This document shows positions 13,177 through 20,836 of a stretch of 22,647 bases of DNA, one piece after another (within the stretch, counting starts at the first letter, position 1; every line of letters starts with the position of its first letter). Location of the stretch: NCBI GenBank assembly GCA_934621505.1, contig CAKTUU010000034.1, positions 1 to 22,647 on the forward strand. Direction: 5' to 3'. The stretch comes from an uncultured Clostridia bacterium. GTDB lineage: Bacteria > Bacillota > Clostridia > Christensenellales > Aristaeellaceae. A program made the translations under genes and the position numbers. The notes under the pieces are model-generated. The model made no database searches, was not told the origin of the DNA, and saw only the letters and a program-made list of their open reading frames with translations.

Positions 13177-14388
13177 TTACCACTGGCCGCCCAGCATCAG
13201 GCTGACCAGCGTAATGACCATACCGCCCGCCACAATGGAGCCCAGCTGGCCGGACACGTTGGCGCTGATGGACTGCATCAGGATAAAGTTATAGGGATCG
13301 TCCTTCTTGGCCATCTTCTGAATGACCCGGGCGCTCATGGGGAACGCGCTGATGCCCGCCGCGCCCACCATAGGGTTAATCTTGTTCTTGCGGAACAGGT
13401 TCAGGAACTTGGCAAACAGCACGCCGCCCGCCGTGTCAAACACAAAGGCAAACAGGCCCAGCGCCAGAATCAGCAGCGTGTCCCTACGCAGGAAATTGTC
13501 CGCCACCATGGTGCCGCCAATGGTAATGCCCAGCAGAATGGTCACCAGATTGGCCAATTCGTTCTGAGCGGTTTTGCTCAGCCGCTCCAGTACGCCGCAT
13601 TCCCGAATCAGGTTGCCAAACATCAGGCTGCCCACCAGGGGAGCGCTCATGGGAACGATAATGCCGGCCACGGCGGTAACAATGATGGGAAACAGAATCA
13701 GCGCGGTTTTGGAGGCGCGTTCCTCCGTATAATTCATACGGATCATGCGCTCCTTTTTGGTGGTCAGGGCGCGGATCACCGGCGGCTGAATCACCGGCAC
13801 CAGGGACATGTAGCTGTACGCCGCCACGCTGATGGGGGCCATATAGCCCTTCAGGTTAAAGTGGTTGGCCACATACAGGGTGGTTGGGCCGTCCGCCGCG
13901 CCGATGATGCCAATGGCGGACGCAAGGCGCAGAATCAGGCTGTCGTCGCCCGCCACACCGGGCAGCACAACCGGAATCAGCACCAGCGACAGCAGGAAGG
14001 TGGCAAAGATGCCAAACTGCGCCGCCGCCCCAAAGAAGATCATGCTGGGGTCCTTCAGCAGGGGGCTGAAATCAATCATGGCTCCCACGCCGATAAAGAT
14101 CAGAATGGGAAACAGCTCGTTGGCGATACCGGCGTTAAACAGCACGGTCAGGAAGCCGCCTTCCCCCAAAACGCTGGACTGCACACCCCCAAACATGGGC
14201 GGCAGGTTGGCAAGAATGGCGCCAAAGCCAATGGGCAGCAGCAGGGCGGGTTCATAGTCCTTTTTGATGGCCAGGTAAATCAGAATACCGGCAATCGCAA
14301 ACATGACCAGGCTTTTCCAGCCGTCGCCCTGGAACAGGTACAAAACGCCGGAGAATAATTTGGATAGAATGCTCTTGATAACGTCCAA
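13177..14388 (-). CDS. oadB: Sodium-ion-translocating decarboxylase beta subunit
   Basis: A 403-residue polytopic membrane protein of the OadB/GcdB/MmdB family. It decarboxylates carboxybiotin and couples this to export of two sodium ions. Family blocks visible: GVGAMIDFSPLLKDP, the GAADGPT motif with the essential Asp (D166), LTTKKERMIRM, LGITIGGTMVADNFL, INPMVGAAGISAFPMSARV and SANVSGQLGSIVAGG near the C-terminus. Ten or so hydrophobic segments span the chain. The start is TTG at 14388, 8 bases after GAGGAGG; no better ATG exists. Neither the carboxyltransferase (alpha) nor a biotin carrier is in the window, so the substrate (oxaloacetate, methylmalonyl-CoA or glutaconyl-CoA) cannot be decided. 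It lies 37 bases after rodA. Confidence 0.93.
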   Translation of the reverse strand: MDVIKSILSKLFSGVLYLFQGDGWKSLVMFAIAGILIYLAIKKDYEPALLLPIGFGAILANLPPMFGGVQSSVLGEGGFLTVLFNAGIANELFPILIFIGVGAMIDFSPLLKDPSMIFFGAAAQFGIFATFLLSLVLIPVVLPGVAGDDSLILRLASAIGIIGAADGPTTLYVANHFNLKGYMAPISVAAYSYMSLVPVIQPPVIRALTTKKERMIRMNYTEERASKTALILFPIIVTAVAGIIVPMSAPLVGSLMFGNLIRECGVLERLSKTAQNELANLVTILLGITIGGTMVADNFLRRDTLLILALGLFAFVFDTAGGVLFAKFLNLFRKNKINPMVGAAGISAFPMSARVIQKMAKKDDPYNFILMQSISANVSGQLGSIVAGGMVITLVSLMLGGQW

Positions 14389-14425
14389 TGGGGGTTCCTC
14401 CTCTCAAGTGGTCCAAAAATCAGGC

Positions 14426-15628
14426 TCAACGCGACCATTTGCGCGTGTTGAGGGTTTGGGGCGCCAGGCCGGGCATCATGGTAACGCTGCGGTTTTTCAC
14501 CACGTTCAGCACCAGGCCGATTCCCGCCATGTTGGTAACCAGGTTGCTGCCGCCGTAGCTGAGGAACGGCAGGGGAATACCGGTTACCGGCATCAGGCCC
14601 GTGGTCATGCCCACATTTTCAAATACATGGAACAGCATCATGGACATAACGCCAATGATAACCATCTGTCCAAAACGGTCCATGGTGTAGCGGGACAGAT
14701 ACAGCATACGCAGAATAATCAGCAGGTAGGTCAGCACCACCAGCGCGCAGCCGATAAAGCCAAAGGCTTCGCCAATGGTGGAAAAGATAAAGTCCGTCCA
14801 GTCCTCCGGCACATAGTCCAATTGGCTGAAGGAACCCTGCACAAAGATGCCACGCCCGTGCAGCCCGCCGGAGCCGATAGCGATTTTGGAGTTGTTTACC
14901 TGATAGGTGGCGCCTTCATCCACCAGTTCCGGGTTCAAAAAGCTAAGGATACGGGTCAGACGGTAGTTGCTGGACCCGCTGGCCATCATGTAGGCGTACA
15001 GAAGGGCCAGGGCTACCACGCCCATTGCCACAATCGCGCCCATGGTTTTTACCCGCATGCCGCCAAAGTACATCATAATACCAAAGACAAAGATCATAAC
15101 CAGCACGGAGCCCATTTCGCCCTGCAGCAGCGTCAGCATCCAGGGAATGCCCATCAGCACGCCCAGCTTTACAAAGCTCTGGAAATTGCTCAGGGGGTCG
15201 GTTTCGGTTTCCAGGTATTTGGCGGTTACGATGATACAGGCCAGCTTGACAAACTCTGAGGGCTGAATGGTGTAACCCCAGATAATATCCGTCCAGGCCT
15301 TTACGCCCTGCGCCTGGTTGGAAACCAGGGTAACGGCCAGCAGGCCGCAGGCCAGGTAGTAAAACAGCATGGAGCGGCGGCGGATAAACTCGTAGGGGAA
15401 ATAGGTGATAACGCCTACCACAATGGGGGCGATGAAAAAGAAGATTGCCTGACGCAGCCCGTAATAGGATGCCACAATATAGTTCAGCAGCGTATCTTCC
15501 GTCTGGGAGGAGGTAGAAAAGGTAGCGACGGATACGCACAGCACGCCAAAGGCCGCCAAAGCAAACACCAGCAGCGCCAGGGGCAAATCAAAGTGCGCCC
15601 GGGAACGGCGGGATTCATTCAGCATCAT
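14426..15628 (-). CDS. rodA: Rod-shape SEDS glycosyltransferase RodA
   Basis: A 400-residue SEDS family membrane protein that polymerises lipid II into glycan strands during cell elongation, together with a class B PBP (encoded by mrdA in this cluster). About ten hydrophobic segments. Family motifs: IQPSEFVKLA (121-130), NNSKIAIGSGGLHGRG, PEDWTDFIFSTIGE (274-287) with the catalytic Asp (D279), NVGMTTGLMPVTGIPLPFLS and YGGSN. Two family residues differ: the usual His before TDF is Trp, and the usual Glu-Glu after IGE is Glu-Ala. ATG 15628 is preferred; AAGGAGG lies 13 bases upstream. It is separated from minD by 18 bases and so probably co-transcribed. RodA is preferred over FtsW or SpoVE because of the mreBCD-mrdA context. 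Confidence 0.9.
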   Translation of the reverse strand: MMLNESRRSRAHFDLPLALLVFALAAFGVLCVSVATFSTSSQTEDTLLNYIVASYYGLRQAIFFFIAPIVVGVITYFPYEFIRRRSMLFYYLACGLLAVTLVSNQAQGVKAWTDIIWGYTIQPSEFVKLACIIVTAKYLETETDPLSNFQSFVKLGVLMGIPWMLTLLQGEMGSVLVMIFVFGIMMYFGGMRVKTMGAIVAMGVVALALLYAYMMASGSSNYRLTRILSFLNPELVDEGATYQVNNSKIAIGSGGLHGRGIFVQGSFSQLDYVPEDWTDFIFSTIGEAFGFIGCALVVLTYLLIILRMLYLSRYTMDRFGQMVIIGVMSMMLFHVFENVGMTTGLMPVTGIPLPFLSYGGSNLVTNMAGIGLVLNVVKNRSVTMMPGLAPQTLNTRKWSR

Positions 15629-15646
15629 AGGGGCAAAGCCACCTCC

Positions 15647-16414
15647 TTATTTTCGTCCAAAGGGCCACAGCCGCTTTTTTGGAAAGGACGGCATGGCCAC
15701 ATAGTTGCCCAAAAAGCGCTGGGCAATGCGGTTCATGGCTTCCTGCGCGGGGCAGGGAACCGTCATCAAATTCTGGCGGGCGTTCAGGGCAACGGTTACA
15801 TGCCGGTCCTCCGGCACAAACCCCAGCAGCGGCACATCCAGCGTGGCCGCAACGGTTTGGGGATGGTACATCTCTCCCCGGGCGACCATTTGCGGGTCCA
15901 CCCGGTTTACAATCAGCATGGGCCGGGGCTTGCCCGCTTCTTCCAGCAGGGCCACCACCCGTTCCGCGTCCCGGATGGCAATATCGTCCGGCGTAACCAC
16001 CAAAATGCTTTCATCCACAGCGGGCAGCATGTTTTGGATTCCGCGCCCCACCCCGGCGGGAGCGTCCATCAGCACATACGCGACTCGCTTTTTCAGCTTG
16101 CGCACAATGCGTTCCATATCGGCTGGGCGGATATCGTTTAAATCGCCCAACTGGGCGGCGGGCAGCAGGGACAGGTTGCTGGAATGATCAATCAGCGCGT
16201 ATTTGAGCTTGCAGTCCTTGCGGGCCACGTCCAGCACATCGTAGACCACTTTGTTTTCCATGCCCAGCAGCATATCCAGGCTGCGCAGACCAATATCCGT
16301 ATCCACCAGGCAGCAGGACATCTGGCTGCGGGCCAGGGCCTGCCCCAGGCAGGCGCAGACCATGGATTTGCCTACGCCGCCTTTGCCGGACACAATGAAC
16401 CAGGATTGACTCAT
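15647..16414 (-). CDS. minD: Septum-site-determining ATPase MinD
   Basis: A 255-residue ParA/MinD family ATPase. The deviant Walker A is KGGVGKS (K11 and K16), followed by the MinD block VDTDIGLRSLDMLLGMENK and by APAGVGRG (switch region), LVVTPDDIAIRDAERV, LIVNRVDPQMV and LLGFVPEDRHVTVALN. The last residues (PSFPKKRLWPFGRK) are basic and aromatic, like the membrane-targeting helix of MinD, though Pro-rich. MinD positions cell division by recruiting MinC to the membrane. Here no minC or minE lies beside it, although in many Clostridia they flank minD between mrdA and rodA. ATG 16414 is chosen for GGGAGG ten bases upstream; the longer in-frame opening overlaps mrdA and has no family match. Confidence 0.88.
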   Translation of the reverse strand: MSQSWFIVSGKGGVGKSMVCACLGQALARSQMSCCLVDTDIGLRSLDMLLGMENKVVYDVLDVARKDCKLKYALIDHSSNLSLLPAAQLGDLNDIRPADMERIVRKLKKRVAYVLMDAPAGVGRGIQNMLPAVDESILVVTPDDIAIRDAERVVALLEEAGKPRPMLIVNRVDPQMVARGEMYHPQTVAATLDVPLLGFVPEDRHVTVALNARQNLMTVPCPAQEAMNRIAQRFLGNYVAMPSFPKKRLWPFGRK

Positions 16415-16439
16415 GGGCTGTTTTTCCTCCCTGCTGTTG

Positions 16440-19025
16440 TTACGGGGCCAGTTCGTTGCCGGAGGGGAACTCGCTGTTTTCAGTACGCAGATCCTTTTGG
16501 TCCAGGTACCATTCCACAAATTCGCGGGCGGCGATGGAACCCATGCCGCCGCTGTAGCCGCTGGGAATGAAAACCACCACGGCGATCTCCGGCTCCTCGG
16601 TAATGACGGGCACGCCGTTTACCATTTCGGAAGCGTAGGGGGCCAGCATAACGAACCAGGAGTTGTTTTCCAGGTCGATGGTGGTAACCTCGGCGGTTCC
16701 CGTTTTCGCGCAGACACGGTTACGGTATTTCCACCCGCGGAAGTATTTACCGGCGGTACCGCTTTCGTCCACAACGCCCTCCATGCCTTTTAGAATGTAG
16801 GGCAGGTATTGCTCGGCACCTTCAAACTTGTTCAGAACGGTGGGGGTCCGCTGGCTGATGATGTCGCCCTCGGGGGAGGTAATGGAATCCACCAGCATCA
16901 GGTTGTACACCGTGCCGCCGTTGCCCAGGGCCGCTACATAGCGGCTGACCGCGGCGGGGGTAAGCACGGTGATGGACTGGCCGATGGCTACCTGTACGGT
17001 CTGAGAATTACCCCATTTAATATCGTTCAGGTAGTTATAGGTATCGCCGATGATGGACTGGGTATATACCATCTCACGGGTCATGTTCAGTTCTTCCATC
17101 AGGATGGGACGCATGTATTGCAGCCAGTCGTTCTGGCTGGTGTTGACGGCCATGTCCATCAGCCGCTTGACACATTTATTCAGGCGTTCGTTGTCATAGG
17201 TGATGTTGCGGGTTGCGCCGCAGTTGCGCAGGTGGCTTTTGATGGAGTTGAACACGATGATGGGCACGGCGGTGTCCTGGGACGCTTCGTCCATGGCCTT
17301 GTCCGGGTCGTACAGGCTGGTCTGGCAGCCTACCACGCTGCGTTCCTCGCCAGGCAGGTCCAGGCCGGTGCGGCTGGTCAGGCCAAATTCGCTGGCGTAC
17401 TGGTACAGCCTGGTTTCGCCCAGACGGTAGCCAAGGGTGTAAAAGAAGTAGTTGCAGCTGTTTTGCAGCCCCTCGATAATGGTCTGGTTCTGGTGCTTAT
17501 AGCGCTGCCCTTCGGAAATCCAGCACTTAGGCGCCTGGCTTTCCACCGTGGTTACCAGCATGAAACGTCCGCCGTCGCTGATGGTTTCGTTGGTCAGCAG
17601 CTTGCCGTCCAGCATGGCCCCCAGCGACGATACCATCTTGAAAATGGAACCAGGGGTGCCGCGGGCGTGAATGTTGTAATTCATCAGTACGTTGCGGGTA
17701 TCAGACAGGATGACCCGGCTTTCCTCACCGGCGGCCACCAGTCCGTTCAAATCGTAGGTGGGGTAGTTGGCCATGGCCAGTACCCGGCCCTCCATGTCGA
17801 TGACCATCATGGCGGCGCGGTCCGCCAGCGACAGGGGATATTTAGACCATTTTCGGGTGGAAATATCCTCCTTGTTGCTGTCCAGCCAGGCCTGGTTCAT
17901 CAGCTTGTCTTCCTGAACGCTGCGGGTATCGGCAACGTTTTGGGCCAGCGCCCGCTCGGCCTGCTGCTGGTAGCTGGCGATCAGGGTCAGCTTGACGTTG
18001 TTGCCGTCCTGGGGCTCGGTATAGCTGAGGTCGCGGGTGATTTTGCCGGTGTTGTTGCGCTCTACCACCCGGTAGCCCTGACGCAGGTCGGTATTCTGGG
18101 TCAGCCAGTCCTCCATGGAGGACTCGATGCCGTCCAGACCGATGTTATCGGAGTATTTATAGCCCTTATCCTTGATTTCCAGCCATTTGCTGGTGGAAGG
18201 GATAGCGCCGATATAACCGATCACCTGCGCGGCCAGGGTGCCGCGGGGGTAGACCCGCTTGGTGCCCATGGCGATTTCCATGCCGGGCAGGGTCATGGAA
18301 CGGGTTTCAATTTCAATAACCGTTTCGTAGGGTACGTTTTCGGCAATGACGATGGGCTGGGAGTTGAACAGGTTCATCTGCATTTCGCTGAACACCGCCA
18401 TGACCTTCAGCATGGTTTCCTCGTCCAGCAGGGTGCGCCCCTTCAGGTCGTCCGCCGTCAGGGTGGACAAATCCTCCTGGGTGTAGATTTTATACCTTTT
18501 TTTCAGCTGACGCATGCAATCCGCCGCGGTGGGGTAGCTTGCGGCGGTCAGGTAGTTGTTGCTGCGCCACTGGGATTCGCGGGTTTGCAGAACGGATTCG
18601 CTTACGCCGCTGCCAAAGTTAAATTCCCATTCGCCAGTTTCCTCGCCGCGGCGAATAACAAAGCTGACGGCCAGCTCGTTGCCGTTGCCCTCGATGATGT
18701 CGATGGTCTGGCGGATGGAATCGGTAAAGGAAGCGTAGTCCTTGGAGTCGGCGTCCCGGTAGAAGGTAACGTTGTATATCTTTTCATCCCGGGCCAGAAT
18801 CACGGCGTCCGCGTCCGTAATCATGCCGCGGCTGCCGCGCAGGGCAATGGTGGTGGTACGGCGGCTTTCCGCCTTGGTTTCGTATTCATCGCTGGTTTTT
18901 AATTGCAGGTTGACCAAACCGCTGAAAAGATAGCCAAACATGCCCAGTACAATGACCAGAAAAATGATGTAGCGGGTGTTCAGGTTATAGGTATTGCCCT
19001 CCTTAGGCTGTTTGCGTCTGCGCAA
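16440..19025 (-). CDS. mrdA: Class B penicillin-binding protein 2 (elongasome transpeptidase)
   Basis: An 861-residue class B PBP that crosslinks peptidoglycan in the elongasome and pairs with RodA. A basic N-terminus and one transmembrane helix (about 18-40) are followed by a dimerisation/pedestal domain (about 55-340, with GSRGMITDADAVILARDEKI and RGTLAAQVIGYIG) and a transpeptidase domain. Active-site motifs: SIFK (S460, K463), SCN (S523-N525) and KTGTAE (K774). It is longer than typical PBP2 (600-700), with extra sequence in the pedestal and between SCN and KTG (about 590-690). The start is TTG at 19025, nine bases after GGAGG and 28 bases from mreD; no ATG fits. The minD gene follows after 25 bases. 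Confidence 0.93.
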   Translation of the reverse strand: MRRRKQPKEGNTYNLNTRYIIFLVIVLGMFGYLFSGLVNLQLKTSDEYETKAESRRTTTIALRGSRGMITDADAVILARDEKIYNVTFYRDADSKDYASFTDSIRQTIDIIEGNGNELAVSFVIRRGEETGEWEFNFGSGVSESVLQTRESQWRSNNYLTAASYPTAADCMRQLKKRYKIYTQEDLSTLTADDLKGRTLLDEETMLKVMAVFSEMQMNLFNSQPIVIAENVPYETVIEIETRSMTLPGMEIAMGTKRVYPRGTLAAQVIGYIGAIPSTSKWLEIKDKGYKYSDNIGLDGIESSMEDWLTQNTDLRQGYRVVERNNTGKITRDLSYTEPQDGNNVKLTLIASYQQQAERALAQNVADTRSVQEDKLMNQAWLDSNKEDISTRKWSKYPLSLADRAAMMVIDMEGRVLAMANYPTYDLNGLVAAGEESRVILSDTRNVLMNYNIHARGTPGSIFKMVSSLGAMLDGKLLTNETISDGGRFMLVTTVESQAPKCWISEGQRYKHQNQTIIEGLQNSCNYFFYTLGYRLGETRLYQYASEFGLTSRTGLDLPGEERSVVGCQTSLYDPDKAMDEASQDTAVPIIVFNSIKSHLRNCGATRNITYDNERLNKCVKRLMDMAVNTSQNDWLQYMRPILMEELNMTREMVYTQSIIGDTYNYLNDIKWGNSQTVQVAIGQSITVLTPAAVSRYVAALGNGGTVYNLMLVDSITSPEGDIISQRTPTVLNKFEGAEQYLPYILKGMEGVVDESGTAGKYFRGWKYRNRVCAKTGTAEVTTIDLENNSWFVMLAPYASEMVNGVPVITEEPEIAVVVFIPSGYSGGMGSIAAREFVEWYLDQKDLRTENSEFPSGNELAP

Positions 19026-19052
19026 AGCGTTTCACCTCCCGGTTTCAAACAA

Positions 19053-19598
19053 TCAGCGCGCTTTTTGAAGCTTGTAGGTACCCAGCCACCAACGAATGGG
19101 AAACTGGAGCAGCGCGGCCAGAAGGGTGGTATACACAATGTCCGTAACAGCACGGCCGATATGGCCGCTGTCAATGGCTACGCCGCTTAGATAGATGTAA
19201 ATCAGGTGGACGGCTTCAAACACCGTTACGCTAAGGGCGGCGCACAGGGCGGTGCGCAGGTGGGGATTCCATTGGGTGCCGCGCTTGCCCACAGTGCGTT
19301 CTTCCTCCAGCTTGCGCTCGCTTTTGTCTGAAAACAGCAAAGCGCCCAGCATGGAAGAGACGGGGTAGAGAATCAGGTTTATGTAATCCAGGGCGGGCAG
19401 CATAATTTCCAGCAGATAGCCCACCGTCAGGGAAATCAGGAAGGTGTATTTTCGGCCCAGGCTGACCGTCGCCACGGCTATGATGGCCAGGGCGATGTTG
19501 GGGGCCACCCCGCTGATGGAGATGTACTCCGCCAGCGTAGCCTGAAGCAGGTACGCCAGCAGAGTCAGCAGGGAAACCTTGAGCAGTTTCTTAATCAC
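19053..19598 (-). CDS. mreD: Rod-shape-determining membrane protein MreD
   Basis: A 181-residue polytopic membrane protein with about five hydrophobic segments, matching MreD by size, hydropathy and position between mreC and mrdA. Family-like features are VSLLTLLAYLLQATLAEY at the N-terminus, GVAPNIALAIIAVATVSLGR and ILYPVSSMLGALLFSDKSE. MreD links the MreB/MreC scaffold to the peptidoglycan machinery. The start is GTG at 19598, six bases after GGAGGAGG and overlapping the mreC stop by 8 bases, which suggests translational coupling. Longer in-frame openings run through the proline-rich end of mreC and are not coding in this frame. Confidence 0.88.
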   Translation of the reverse strand: MIKKLLKVSLLTLLAYLLQATLAEYISISGVAPNIALAIIAVATVSLGRKYTFLISLTVGYLLEIMLPALDYINLILYPVSSMLGALLFSDKSERKLEEERTVGKRGTQWNPHLRTALCAALSVTVFEAVHLIYIYLSGVAIDSGHIGRAVTDIVYTTLLAALLQFPIRWWLGTYKLQKAR

Positions 19599-20823
19599 CG
19601 GAATCCTCCTCCACTGACAAATCCAGAGGGGGCGGCGTGGGCGTGGGGGTAGCGGTGGGGGCCAGGGTGAAGCCGTAGGCATTGTCCGTCTGGCTGCCGG
19701 AGGGCACCTGGTATTCGTAGCTGGAGGATTCCGTGCTGGTAGGCGCGGGGGTGACCAGCACTTCGGTGCCATCCTCGCCCACGGTAACGGTAGGCGTAGG
19801 CTCCGCTGTAGGTGCGGGGGTGGGAGCCAGCTGGTAGAAGTCGCTGCCGATTTGGATGGTAGGCACGGGACGGGGCGTATCCAGACGGGTAATGGTCAGG
19901 GAGTCGTTGCTGCTGGCCCGCTCCTCCACTGCCTCTGCGTCGGGCTGGTAGCGCAGCACAATCACATATTCAATGTGCTGAAAATCCGCCTGTGGCTCTA
20001 CCACAATGTACTGCTTGTTGCTTTCCATGCCGCGGGTGCTTTCACGCACGGTGCCGATCGGTATGCCCTTGGGGAAGGACATACCCACGCCGCTGGTAAC
20101 CACCAGGTCGCCCGGGCGGGGCAGCTTATCCTCCGGCAGGTAGTACATGCGGCACAGGGGAGTGCCGTCTACGCCCAGCGTGCCGCGCACGGTGCCCTGG
20201 TCGCGGGAGGAGGAAATCAGGCTGGCGATGGAGGCTTCCGAGTCGATGATGGTGCGCACGGTGCTTTTGGTGGCGGTTACGTTATAGGTGTAGCCCACCA
20301 GAGCGCCATCCATGGTGACGGCCATAAAGTCATCCACACCGTCGCTTTTTCCTTTATTAATGGTGAAGACGGAAAAATAGTTGCCGCTTTCCCGGCCGAT
20401 AACGGTGGCCACCAGCGGGTTCATGCTTTCATTGATGGATATTTCATCATACAGGTTTTCGTATACGCTCAGCTTATGCTGCAATTCCTCCACCAGCATG
20501 GAGTTATACACCAGCTGCTCGTTTTCCTGCTTCAGGTTGTTATACTCCAATTCGATTCGGGAACGTAATTTCACTTTGTACAGATAATCGCGCACCCAGC
20601 CGATGGCGGTGGAAAAGGCGGACTGGATGGGGGTTAATACGGTGGATACCCCTTCCTCCGGCTTGGCAAGCAGCTCGTTGCCGGTAATCAGCGCAAACAG
20701 GTGGGTGCCAGCCAGTCCCAGCAGCACAATCACAATCACAATAATGATCGCACGGCGAAAAAAACGCTTGAGACGGCTGTCTGCGGAACGCTTCCGCTCG
20801 GTTTTGGGTACTTTCAGCTTCAT
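19591..20823 (-). CDS. mreC: Rod-shape-determining protein MreC with a long Pro/Thr-rich tail
   Basis: A 410-residue MreC. A basic N-terminus (KRSADSRLKRFFRR) and one transmembrane helix (about 25-45) are followed by a coiled coil (LEYNNLKQENEQLVYNSML, about 90-125) and the extracellular beta domains with VATVIGRESGNYFSVFTINK, DGVDDFMAVTMDGALVGY, PRPGDLVVTSGVGMSFPKGI and PIGTVRES. MreC bridges MreB and the PBP/RodA machinery. Residues about 312-410 are an extra tail rich in Pro, Thr, Ala and Ser (APTPAPTAEPTPTVTV, ATPTPTPPPLD), making it about 100 residues longer than common MreC. ATG 20823 has GGAGG seven bases upstream. mreB ends 13 bases before; mreD overlaps by 8. Confidence 0.93.
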   Translation of the reverse strand: MKLKVPKTERKRSADSRLKRFFRRAIIIVIVIVLLGLAGTHLFALITGNELLAKPEEGVSTVLTPIQSAFSTAIGWVRDYLYKVKLRSRIELEYNNLKQENEQLVYNSMLVEELQHKLSVYENLYDEISINESMNPLVATVIGRESGNYFSVFTINKGKSDGVDDFMAVTMDGALVGYTYNVTATKSTVRTIIDSEASIASLISSSRDQGTVRGTLGVDGTPLCRMYYLPEDKLPRPGDLVVTSGVGMSFPKGIPIGTVRESTRGMESNKQYIVVEPQADFQHIEYVIVLRYQPDAEAVEERASSNDSLTITRLDTPRPVPTIQIGSDFYQLAPTPAPTAEPTPTVTVGEDGTEVLVTPAPTSTESSSYEYQVPSGSQTDNAYGFTLAPTATPTPTPPPLDLSVEEDSGD

Positions 20824-20836
20824 GCAGTGTCCTCCG

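Noticed and set aside
13135..14358. 407-codon plus-strand frame opposite oadB
   Set aside because: The predicted protein is extremely rich in His, Gln, Asn and Gly, and the opposite strand encodes a full OadB with its motifs.
16809..18902. 697-codon plus-strand frame opposite mrdA
   Set aside because: Antisense to the PBP gene whose SxxK, SxN and KTG motifs are all intact; the plus frame has no family features.
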